From Muribaculaceae bacterium (lineage in GTDB: Bacteria; Bacteroidota; Bacteroidia; Bacteroidales; Muribaculaceae), in NCBI GenBank assembly GCA_017619255.1, contig JAFZSS010000182.1, forward strand, positions 1 through 11,465: DNA of 11,465 nucleotides, in the 5' to 3' direction. The translations under genes and the position numbers were made by a program. Numbering within the stretch: position 1 is the stretch's first letter; the number at the start of each line of letters is the position of its first letter. Under the pieces are notes generated by a model. The model worked only from the letters and a program-made list of their open reading frames with translations. It ran no database searches and was not told the DNA's origin. Positions 5,640-11,465 of the stretch are shown here, in pieces.

Positions 5640-7895
5640 ATGAAGAAGACCTTACTTGTGGTTGCCACGATGCTGGCGACCCTCGCCGTGGCGGCACAGC
5701 CCGCTGCAGTGGATACGGTGCCCTCCATCGCCTTGAGCGAGGTGGAGGTGCTTGGCACGCGTGCCTCCGAAAACACTCCTGTGGCTTATACCAATGTTAG
5801 CGGCAAGCAGCTTGCCGCAGTGAACCATGGTCTGGACATCCCGTTCCTGCTAGCGATGACACCGTCGGTCATCACTACCAGTGATGCGGGCGCAGGCGTG
5901 GGTTACACATCGATGCGCGTGCGTGGTACTGATGCCACTCGTATCAACATCACCGTCAATGACATTCCGCAGAACGATGCAGAGAGCCACAGCATCTACT
6001 GGGTGAACACTCCTGACTTTGCCTCGTCGCTGCGTGATGTGCAGGTGCAGCGTGGGGCGGGCACCTCGACCAATGGTTCGGGAGCTTTCGGTGGCAGCGT
6101 GAACATGAGGACTCAGAGTTTCTCGCGTGATGCTTATGCCGAGTTCTCGGGCAGCTATGGCTCGTTCAATACCAACAAGGAGACCCTGCGTGTGGGCAGC
6201 GGTATGCTGGGTGACCATTGGGCTATCGAGGCGCGCCTGTCGCACATTGGCAGTGACGGCTACCGCGACCGTGCCAGCAGCGAACTGGTCAGTTACTTCG
6301 GTCAGCTGGGATACTTCAACAATGGCACATCGTTGCGTTTCATCACCTATGGCGGTAAGGAAGACACTTACCACGCATGGGACGGCATCAGCCGCGACGA
6401 CCTCGAGAACAACCGCACCTATAACCCCAACGGCGAAATCAAGCACGACGGCAAGGTGACCGGCTTCTACAAAGACCAGAAGGACATCTACCGCCAGACG
6501 CATTACCAGCTCATTTGGAATCAGATATTCAGCCCCTTGTGGAAACTCACCATGGCATTGCATTATACTGATGGCTTCGGCTACTACCAGGAATATAAGA
6601 ACGCCCGCACGCTTAAGGAATATGCTTTGCAGCCCGTGGTGACGGCCGAGGGCACGAGCAAGAAGGCGAGCCTCGTGCGCAAGAAATGCGTGGACAGCGA
6701 CTTTGGTGGCAGCGTATTCTCGTTGCAATACAGCGGAGAACGGTTGGCAGCCACATTGGGTGGCGGCATTAACCGCTACAGCAACGACCACTACGGCCAA
6801 GTCATCTGGGTAGAAAACTACACCAGCCCGCTGGCCCCCGATCATGAGTATTATCGCAACAACGGCCGCAAAACCGACTACAACATCTATATTAAGGGCA
6901 ACTACATGATCACCGGCGGCCTGAGCGCCTATGCTGACCTGCAGTATCGTCACATCGACTATCGCATCACGGGCAACAACGATAAGTGGGACTGGACCGC
7001 CAACCCCGAGCACTTGCAAGTGCTTGACATCGACGAGCCCTTTGACTTTTTCAACCCCAAGGCGGGTCTGAACTGGCAGATTGATTTGAAGAACCGTGTC
7101 TATGCCTCGTTTGCCGTGGCGCAGAAGGAGCCGACACGCAACAACTACACCGACGGCCTGTTCCTGCAGCATCCCACGAGAGAGAAACTCTATGACTGGG
7201 AGACCGGTTACGAGTTCCGCACTAATCGTTTTGTGGCAGGTGTCAATCTCTATTACATGAATTATAAGGACCAGTTGGTGCTCAACGGCAAGATCAACGA
7301 AATTGGTGAACTGATGGCCGAGAATGTTCCCAATAGCTACCGCATGGGCATCGAGCTGATGGCGGGTTACCGATTTACCGACTGGCTGCGCTGGGATGTG
7401 AACGCCACGCTGAGCCGCAACCGCATCAAGGACTATGTGGGCTATGTGAGCGACTATGATGCCGACTCGTGGGACGAGATGTGGACCCAGACCGAGATTC
7501 ATGCGGGCAATACCACCATCGCCTTCTCGCCCAGCGTGACCGTGGGCAGCATGCTTGCCCTGGACTACAAGGGCTTCACGGCCACGCTACAGTCGCAGTA
7601 TGTCTCGCGCCAGTACCTCGATAACTTTGAGCGCCAGGAAGACTCGTTGGATCCCTATTTCGTCAACAACCTGGATGTGGCCTATACTTTCAAGCTGCCG
7701 AACATCCGCAGCATCACGGTGGGCGCCACGATCTACAACTTGCTGGATGAGAAATACGAGACCAACGGTTATTCGCAGACTTGTGCCCTCTATCCTGGCG
7801 GCAGCAAGGAAAACAAATACAGCCTGTACAGCGACCCCCGTTTCTATCCCATGGCAGGCATTAACGCACTTGGCCACATCACTTTCCGCTTTTAA
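5640..7895 (+). CDS. omr1: TonB-dependent outer-membrane receptor, probable thiamine receptor
   Basis: Protein of 751 residues starting at ATG 5640. The frame is open further upstream to 5559, but that part is the riboswitch, and MKKTLLVVATMLATLAVAA is a clear signal peptide. A TonB-box-like strand (about 30-37) is followed by the plug domain (about 43-158), with SMRVRGTDATRINITVNDIP (91-110) and VQVQRGAGTSTNGSGAFGGS (134-153). A 22-strand type barrel ends in the terminal Phe (GHITFRF) needed for outer-membrane insertion. The CarboxypepD-like N-terminal domain of SusC proteins is absent, as in vitamin and siderophore receptors. The TPP riboswitch upstream and pnuT downstream match the omr1-pnuT thiamine uptake locus described in Bacteroides. 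The ligand (thiamine or a phosphorylated or precursor form) is inferred from context. Confidence 0.92.
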   Translation: MKKTLLVVATMLATLAVAAQPAAVDTVPSIALSEVEVLGTRASENTPVAYTNVSGKQLAAVNHGLDIPFLLAMTPSVITTSDAGAGVGYTSMRVRGTDATRINITVNDIPQNDAESHSIYWVNTPDFASSLRDVQVQRGAGTSTNGSGAFGGSVNMRTQSFSRDAYAEFSGSYGSFNTNKETLRVGSGMLGDHWAIEARLSHIGSDGYRDRASSELVSYFGQLGYFNNGTSLRFITYGGKEDTYHAWDGISRDDLENNRTYNPNGEIKHDGKVTGFYKDQKDIYRQTHYQLIWNQIFSPLWKLTMALHYTDGFGYYQEYKNARTLKEYALQPVVTAEGTSKKASLVRKKCVDSDFGGSVFSLQYSGERLAATLGGGINRYSNDHYGQVIWVENYTSPLAPDHEYYRNNGRKTDYNIYIKGNYMITGGLSAYADLQYRHIDYRITGNNDKWDWTANPEHLQVLDIDEPFDFFNPKAGLNWQIDLKNRVYASFAVAQKEPTRNNYTDGLFLQHPTREKLYDWETGYEFRTNRFVAGVNLYYMNYKDQLVLNGKINEIGELMAENVPNSYRMGIELMAGYRFTDWLRWDVNATLSRNRIKDYVGYVSDYDADSWDEMWTQTEIHAGNTTIAFSPSVTVGSMLALDYKGFTATLQSQYVSRQYLDNFERQEDSLDPYFVNNLDVAYTFKLPNIRSITVGATIYNLLDEKYETNGYSQTCALYPGGSKENKYSLYSDPRFYPMAGINALGHITFRF

Positions 7896-7904
7896 ACGAT
7901 AAAA

Positions 7905-7950
7905 CCTATAGTATCTATAGGCACTATAGTAACTATAGTTTTGAACTATA
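7905..7950 (+). repeat. CTATAG array with 9-base period between omr1 and pnuT
   Basis: CTATAG, itself a palindrome, occurs at 7906, 7915, 7924 and 7933, exactly nine bases apart, and a fifth near-copy (CTATAA) runs into the pnuT ATG. CCTATAG (7905-7911) and CTATAGG (7915-7921) can form a hairpin with a 3-base loop; AACTATAGTT (7931-7940) is a 10-base palindrome. The array fills almost the whole 55-base intergenic gap. Confidence 0.85.
7936..7943 (+). promoter_or_regulatory. Possible internal -7 box before pnuT
   Basis: TAGTTTTG matches TAnnTTTG and ends seven bases before the pnuT ATG. No TTTG lies at the right distance upstream, so this is only a candidate. Confidence 0.25.
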
Positions 7951-8586
7951 ATGGACGCAGTGGTTCAATATTTCAGCGATTTTACTTGGGTCAAAGCCAT
8001 CGACATGGTGGGCCTGGTGCTCGGGCTCATTTACCTGTGGCTCGAGTTCAAGGCGAGCATCTGGCTGTGGCTGGTGAGCATCGTCATGCCCATCGTGCAC
8101 GGTTACCTCTATTGGGCGCGCGGCCTGTATGCCGACTTCGGCATGGAGGTCTATTATGTGCTTGCTGCTGTCTATGGCTACGCCATGTGGCGATGGGCTC
8201 GAGGCCGTACTGACGACACCGGCGGGGCAGGGGAGAAGGCTGCCGAACGCCCTATCACCCATTTCCCCTTGCGGCGTGTGCTGCCCGTGACGCTCATCGG
8301 GCTGGCGCTGTGGGGCGGCATCTATTGGATACTGGTCACATTCACCAACAGCAATGTACCCTTGTGTGACAGCTTCACGACCGCATTGAGCATTGTCGCC
8401 CTGTGGGCTCTGGCACAGAAATATGCCGAGCAGTGGCTCTTGTGGCTTGTCGTGGACCTCGTCTGCACCGTGCTCTACATCTACAAGCAGATTCCTTTCA
8501 CTGCTTGCCTCTACGGCTTCTACACCGTGATGGCAGTTCTGGGTTATTTCTATTGGCTCAAAAAGATGCGTCAACAGCCCGCTTGA
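7951..8586 (+). CDS. pnuT: PnuC-family inner-membrane thiamine transporter PnuT
   Basis: Protein of 211 residues, almost wholly hydrophobic, with about seven membrane segments as in the PnuC vitamin transporters (SWEET-like fold, facilitated diffusion). Family features are the Trp-rich N-terminal helix KASIWLWLVSIVMPIVHGY (34-52), a hydrophilic loop near residues 83-104, and QWLLWLVVDLVCTVLYIYK (161-179) before a final helix ending WLKK. PnuC imports nicotinamide riboside and PnuT imports thiamine. The thiamine assignment rests on the TPP riboswitch and omr1 upstream, not on visible binding residues. PnuC-type uptake is normally driven by phosphorylation inside the cell, but no thiamine pyrophosphokinase gene (tnr3) follows. 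Probably co-transcribed with omr1. Confidence 0.88.
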   Translation: MDAVVQYFSDFTWVKAIDMVGLVLGLIYLWLEFKASIWLWLVSIVMPIVHGYLYWARGLYADFGMEVYYVLAAVYGYAMWRWARGRTDDTGGAGEKAAERPITHFPLRRVLPVTLIGLALWGGIYWILVTFTNSNVPLCDSFTTALSIVALWALAQKYAEQWLLWLVVDLVCTVLYIYKQIPFTACLYGFYTVMAVLGYFYWLKKMRQQPA

Positions 8587-8617
8587 TGGAAAAGACCTGC
8601 AGAAAATTACATGAATA

Positions 8618-8649
8618 TTTGGAAAAGTCAGATTTTTTTGCTTAATTTG
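8618..8649 (+). promoter_or_regulatory. Promoter of the SH3b protein gene
   Basis: TTTG (8618-8621), 20 bases, TTAATTTG (8642-8649, one mismatch to TAnnTTTG). The box ends 32 bases before the ATG, a normal leader length. It indicates the SH3b gene is not part of the thiamine operon. Confidence 0.6.
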
Positions 8650-8681
8650 CGACATGATTTATTGACTTTAAAACCCTTTGA

Positions 8682-9137
8682 ATGATGAAACAGAGAGCAA
8701 GAGTACTTTTCACGATTTTATTTGCATTCATGGCCATCTCGGTGTTTGCCGAGGGGTGGCTTCAAGTGACAGGAAACAGTGTGAGGCTCAGGGCAAAGCC
8801 TGACGGCACCGACACAGGCCTGAGAGTGAACACTGGAGCTTATCTCCAGTGGCTTGACTATGACAACGGTTGGTACAAGGTGCAGTATGGCAAGAAGGTG
8901 GTGTATATCTCCTCGAAATATGTCAAACGCATCTCGCAGGAACAGAATAAAGCCACTGTTGTCATCACGGGCGACAAGGTGATTATGAGAACCTCGCCCG
9001 GTGGCAAGGATTCGGGACTGAGGACCAACAAAGGTGACAGGTATCAATACTGCGGCAAGTCTGGTGACTGGTATAAGATCCTTCATAAGGGCAACTATTA
9101 CTGGGTGAACAAGAACTATGCCGTCATCAAGCAATAG
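8682..9137 (+). CDS. Secreted protein with two bacterial SH3 (SH3b) domains
   Basis: Protein of 151 residues with a signal peptide (MMKQRARVLFTILFAFMAIS, likely cut after VFA at residue 23) and two SH3b repeats, about 26-84 and 91-151. The repeats align on GNSVRLRAKPDGTDTGLRVNTG (31-52) and GDKVIMRTSPGGKDSGLRTNKG (97-118), then NGWYKV (62-67) and GDWYKI (128-133). SH3b domains usually bind cell-wall peptides or other envelope ligands. There is no catalytic domain, so it is probably a periplasmic adaptor or wall-binding protein. It has its own promoter and ends at a hairpin, so it looks monocistronic. The second adjacent ATG (8685) could also serve as start. Confidence 0.85.
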   Translation: MMKQRARVLFTILFAFMAISVFAEGWLQVTGNSVRLRAKPDGTDTGLRVNTGAYLQWLDYDNGWYKVQYGKKVVYISSKYVKRISQEQNKATVVITGDKVIMRTSPGGKDSGLRTNKGDRYQYCGKSGDWYKILHKGNYYWVNKNYAVIKQ

Positions 9138-9161
9138 CCTGTCATAACCCGCATTTCATCA

Positions 9162-9192
9162 CACGAGGCCGTGTCATTGACGCGGCCTCGTG
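9162..9192. terminator. Hairpin terminator between convergent genes
   Basis: A perfect 10-base inverted repeat, CACGAGGCCG (9162-9171) and CGGCCTCGTG (9183-9192), with further pairing GTC/GAC inside. It lies 24 bases after the SH3b gene stop and 8 bases beyond the helicase stop, so it can serve both convergent transcripts. Neither side has a strong T run, so it may be a weak terminator or an RNA 3'-end protector. Confidence 0.65.
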
Positions 9193-9200
9193 ATTTACTG

Positions 9201-11129
9201 CTAATTATCGGAGAGTCCACGCAGGGCTAAGATGTAGTCGTATAGCTGCTTGTAGAAGGGGTGGCGCGTCAGGGTGGGGGCGTCGCCCAGGATGAAGAGT
9301 TTCATGCGGGCTCGGGTCATGGCGACATTCATGCGGCGTAGGTCGCGTAGGAAACCGATCTGGCCCCTCTCGTTGGCGCGCACCAGCGAGATGAGAATCA
9401 CATCGCGCTCCTGGCCCTGGAACCCGTCGACTGTGTTGACCGAAATCAAGTGGCGGAAGGGCTTGAAAAAGGCCCGTTTCTTAATCAGGCGCTTGAGGTA
9501 CTGGACCTGGGCGCGGTAGGGCGAGATGATGCCCACATCGATGCGGTCATCGAGGATGCGCTGCTTACCGACGCGCTGGAAATAGATTTGAAGCAGGCTG
9601 ATGGTTATGTTGGCCTCACCCTTGTTGACGCGGCCGAATGTCTCGCCGATGAACTGCTCCTTGAAGTCTTGCCGCTCGTCCTCGCCCAGGTTAAGTGCTG
9701 AGGTGTCGAACCACAAGATGGGCGCATCGCCCTCGTGGATGACACGGTGGGACACCTCGGGGGCCGACTTCATCAGCCCATGGTAGAAGTAGTCGCTGCT
9801 GAACTGCATGATTTCGTCGTTCATGCGGTACTGCACTTGGAGCATGGAGACACATTCGGGCTTGTTCTTGACGATGCGCTCCATGAGCGTCATGCCAAGG
9901 CCGCCTTTCAACGCCTCCAGGTTTTTCACCGTGGGTGGCAATTGGCAGTGGTCTCCTGCAAAAATCACGCGGCTGGCACGACGAATGGGAATCCAGCTGG
10001 CCGCCTCGAGCGCTTGCGCAGCCTCGTCAATGAATACCGTGCCGAATTTGTGGCCGTCGAGCAGCCTGTTGCCCGCTCCCACGAGAGTAGAGGCAATGAC
10101 ACGTGCCTGCCCGAAGATGTCGGCGTTGATGCGCACCTCAAGTTCGACCGCCACTTCCTTGAGCCGCTCCATCTTCTGGTGAAAACGCTCTCCCGACTCG
10201 CGTCGCTTGCGCCTCATCTCGCGGATGTTGCGCCTCACCTGCCATAGTTTGGGGTAGTCGGGGTGGTCGGCAAAGCGGTGCTCATAGGTGAAACTGAGCA
10301 TCTTGTCGTTGACGCGCGTGGGGTTGCCTAGACGCAGTACCGGGATGCCGCAGTCCACCAGTTTCTCGCTGATCCAATCGACGGCGGTGTTGCTCTGGGC
10401 ACACACGAGCACCTGCGTCTCGCGCTTGAGCGTCTCGTTGATGGCCTCGACCAGGGTCGTCGTCTTGCCCGTGCCGGGAGGGCCGTGGAGCACGCGCACA
10501 TCCTTGGCGCGCAACACATCATTGACGGCCCGCTCCTGGCTGGCGTTGAGCCACGGGAAGCGCATCGCGTCAAAAGTAAAAGTCTGGGCGGGCTGATGGG
10601 AGTAGAACAGGTCGCGCAGATAGGCCAGCCGGTTGCCCTTGGCGTTGATGACGCGGTCCAAGGCGTCGAACATGATGCGGTAACTTGTTTCGTCAAAAAA
10701 TAGCTGCACACCCAGCGGCATCGGCGCGTTTTGCAGTTCGAGCGTGTGCCCCTCGGGGATGGCGATGACCATGCGGTTGCCATCAACATAGGAGATGGTC
10801 CCCGTGAAGTTGAAGTAACGGATTCCTGTCGCCTGCTTGAGGTCACCGGCGAGCACCTCGGTTCTGAAGAACACCACCGGCTTACCGTACTCGAAGTTGT
10901 GGTCGATCTCCTCGTCGGCCTGTCGCGTCACCTCGATGCAGTACTGGTTGACCGAGTTGTAGTAGGTGCGGCCCAGGCGCAGCGGGTACCAGGCGTCGCC
11001 GCGCGTCACCTTGCGGGCCAGGCCGATGCTTTCGGTGAGCATGCGGAAGGCCTCCTTCTCCTCCTGGTATTCCAGTTGGAGCAGGTGCCGTTGCTGTTGC
11101 AGTTGCGCTATGGCCGACGGGTGACTCAT
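9201..11129 (-). CDS. Superfamily 1 helicase, UPF1/SMUBP-2-like
   Basis: Protein of 642 residues with a full set of SF1B helicase motifs. Walker A is GPPGTGKT (216-223), motif Ia CAQSNTAVD (243-251), Walker B VFIDEAAQ (365-372) and motif III GDHCQLPP (392-399). QYRMND (433-438), VDGFQGQE (567-574) and motif VI NVAMTRAR (601-608) follow. The N-terminal part (about 1-190) carries a short coiled coil and a beta-barrel-like region, as in IGHMBP2-type enzymes. A basic, charged helix pair (about 296-335) fits the 1B stalk insert. Relatives unwind DNA or RNA in the 5'-3' direction; the bacterial role is mostly unknown, with repair or R-loop handling the usual guess. Length is normal and no motif is broken. 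It has its own promoter and is divergent from thrS. Confidence 0.92.
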   Translation of the reverse strand: MSHPSAIAQLQQQRHLLQLEYQEEKEAFRMLTESIGLARKVTRGDAWYPLRLGRTYYNSVNQYCIEVTRQADEEIDHNFEYGKPVVFFRTEVLAGDLKQATGIRYFNFTGTISYVDGNRMVIAIPEGHTLELQNAPMPLGVQLFFDETSYRIMFDALDRVINAKGNRLAYLRDLFYSHQPAQTFTFDAMRFPWLNASQERAVNDVLRAKDVRVLHGPPGTGKTTTLVEAINETLKRETQVLVCAQSNTAVDWISEKLVDCGIPVLRLGNPTRVNDKMLSFTYEHRFADHPDYPKLWQVRRNIREMRRKRRESGERFHQKMERLKEVAVELEVRINADIFGQARVIASTLVGAGNRLLDGHKFGTVFIDEAAQALEAASWIPIRRASRVIFAGDHCQLPPTVKNLEALKGGLGMTLMERIVKNKPECVSMLQVQYRMNDEIMQFSSDYFYHGLMKSAPEVSHRVIHEGDAPILWFDTSALNLGEDERQDFKEQFIGETFGRVNKGEANITISLLQIYFQRVGKQRILDDRIDVGIISPYRAQVQYLKRLIKKRAFFKPFRHLISVNTVDGFQGQERDVILISLVRANERGQIGFLRDLRRMNVAMTRARMKLFILGDAPTLTRHPFYKQLYDYILALRGLSDN

Positions 11130-11155
11130 CTCAGTGACTTGTGGTTATCTTACTG

Positions 11156-11163
11156 CAAAGGTA
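11156..11163 (-). promoter_or_regulatory. -7 promoter box of the helicase gene
   Basis: The minus strand reads TACCTTTG, an exact -7 match, 26 bases before the ATG at 11129. I see no good -33 box. Confidence 0.55.
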
Positions 11164-11207
11164 ATATTTTTTGCAGGAGTTGTGGATGCTGAATAAAAAA
11201 ATCTTGC

Positions 11208-11215
11208 TACCTTTG
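11208..11215 (+). promoter_or_regulatory. -7 promoter box of thrS
   Basis: TACCTTTG matches TAnnTTTG exactly. It predicts a transcript start near 11221 and a leader of about 57 bases before the thrS ATG. The -33 region is unclear. It lies back to back with the helicase promoter, 44 bases away. Confidence 0.6.
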
Positions 11216-11225
11216 CAGCTTGAAT

Positions 11226-11250
11226 TGTTGTGCTGTTGTAGGGCACAACG
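11226..11250 (+). promoter_or_regulatory. Hairpin in the thrS leader with an anticodon-like loop
   Basis: GTTGTGC (11227-11233) pairs with GCACAAC (11243-11249). Adding a U-G pair (11234/11242) leaves the 7-base loop GTTGTAG (11235-11241). Read as an anticodon loop this is U33, UGU, A37, the anticodon of tRNA-Thr(UGU). It ends 28 bases before the thrS start codon. A role in feedback by ThrRS is inference. Confidence 0.4.
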
Positions 11251-11277
11251 CAAACCTTTAACTATCAACAACTTATT

Positions 11278-11465
11278 ATGATTAACATTAAGTTTCCTGA
11301 CGGCAATGTGCGTCAATATGAGGATGGAGTGACTCCTCTGGACATTGCCAAGAGCATTAGCGAAGGCTTTGCACGCAATGTGCTGGCCGCATCATTAAAC
11401 GACGAAGAATGGGATATCTCACGCCCCATTTGTATGGATGGCGATATCAAGTTCTTCAAGTGGGA
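11278..11465 (+). CDS. thrS: Threonyl-tRNA synthetase, N-terminal part (cut by window edge)
   Basis: Class II aminoacyl-tRNA synthetase that charges tRNA-Thr in the cytoplasm. My translation starts MINIKFPDGNVRQYEDGVT and continues LDIAKSISEGFARNVLAAS, then RPICMDGDIKFFKW, for 62 codons to the right edge. This is the N-terminal TGS domain of bacterial ThrRS, very like the Bacteroides protein. The editing, catalytic and anticodon-binding domains lie outside the window. The ATG at 11278 matches the family start, and the A/T-rich stretch before it has no Shine-Dalgarno site. Confidence 0.93.
   Translation, partial: MINIKFPDGNVRQYEDGVTPLDIAKSISEGFARNVLAASLNDEEWDISRPICMDGDIKFFKW

Noticed and set aside
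5850..7502. Open frame of 550 codons on the minus strand inside omr1
   Set aside because: It is antisense to a well-conserved TonB-dependent receptor. Long antisense frames are common in GC-rich genes of this codon use, and the translation shows no recognisable domain.
7933..8655. Open frame of 240 codons on the minus strand covering pnuT
   Set aside because: Its His/Gln/Pro-rich translation has no domain and it is the complement of a clear seven-helix transporter.
11221..11277. T-box riboswitch ahead of thrS
   Set aside because: The leader is too short, lacks the conserved T-box sequence and an antiterminator, and T-boxes are not typical of Bacteroidota.

Overview
The window reads as chromosomal DNA from a member of the Bacteroidales (gut-type Bacteroidota; Prevotella/Muribaculaceae/Bacteroides-like). 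The evidence is the gene families (HU-CCDC81/SPOR protein, small Wza-like lipoprotein, omr1-pnuT thiamine uptake pair), the near absence of Shine-Dalgarno sequences, and repeated Bacteroidota-type promoter boxes (TTTG, about 20 bases, TAnnTTTG). It is not a phage, plasmid or genomic island: most genes are ordinary core or accessory genes.

Layout, left to right. (1) The 5' part of clpB on the minus strand, cut by the left edge. (2) A Wza-like polysaccharide export lipoprotein on the minus strand, closed by a clear intrinsic terminator. (3) A divergent plus-strand pair, a uracil-DNA-glycosylase-fold protein and an HU-CCDC81/SPOR membrane protein, each with a promoter box almost touching its start codon. 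(4) A minus-strand operon of a secreted Cys-nucleophile (Ntn) hydrolase and a YcxB-like membrane protein, whose last gene overlaps the SPOR gene tail to tail. (5) A 335-base regulatory region with the hydrolase promoter, two tandem 76-base palindromic repeats, a promoter formed by the second repeat, and a TPP riboswitch. (6) The thiamine uptake operon: an outer-membrane TonB-dependent receptor (omr1) and the inner-membrane transporter pnuT, separated by a 9-base-periodic CTATAG array. (7) A small secreted protein with two SH3b domains, then a hairpin terminator. (8) A UPF1/SMUBP-2-like superfamily 1 helicase on the minus strand. (9) The divergently transcribed start of thrS, cut by the right edge.

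The best understood unit is thiamine uptake. The riboswitch senses TPP and controls omr1 (outer membrane) and probably pnuT (inner membrane). The usual partner tnr3 (thiamine pyrophosphokinase) is not beside them.

I found no wholly new multi-gene system. The parts most worth a second look are non-coding: the tandem repeats, whose paired substitutions keep their symmetry and which carry the promoter of a riboswitch gene; the CTATAG array between omr1 and pnuT; and a hairpin in the thrS leader whose 7-base loop looks like the tRNA-Thr(UGU) anticodon loop.
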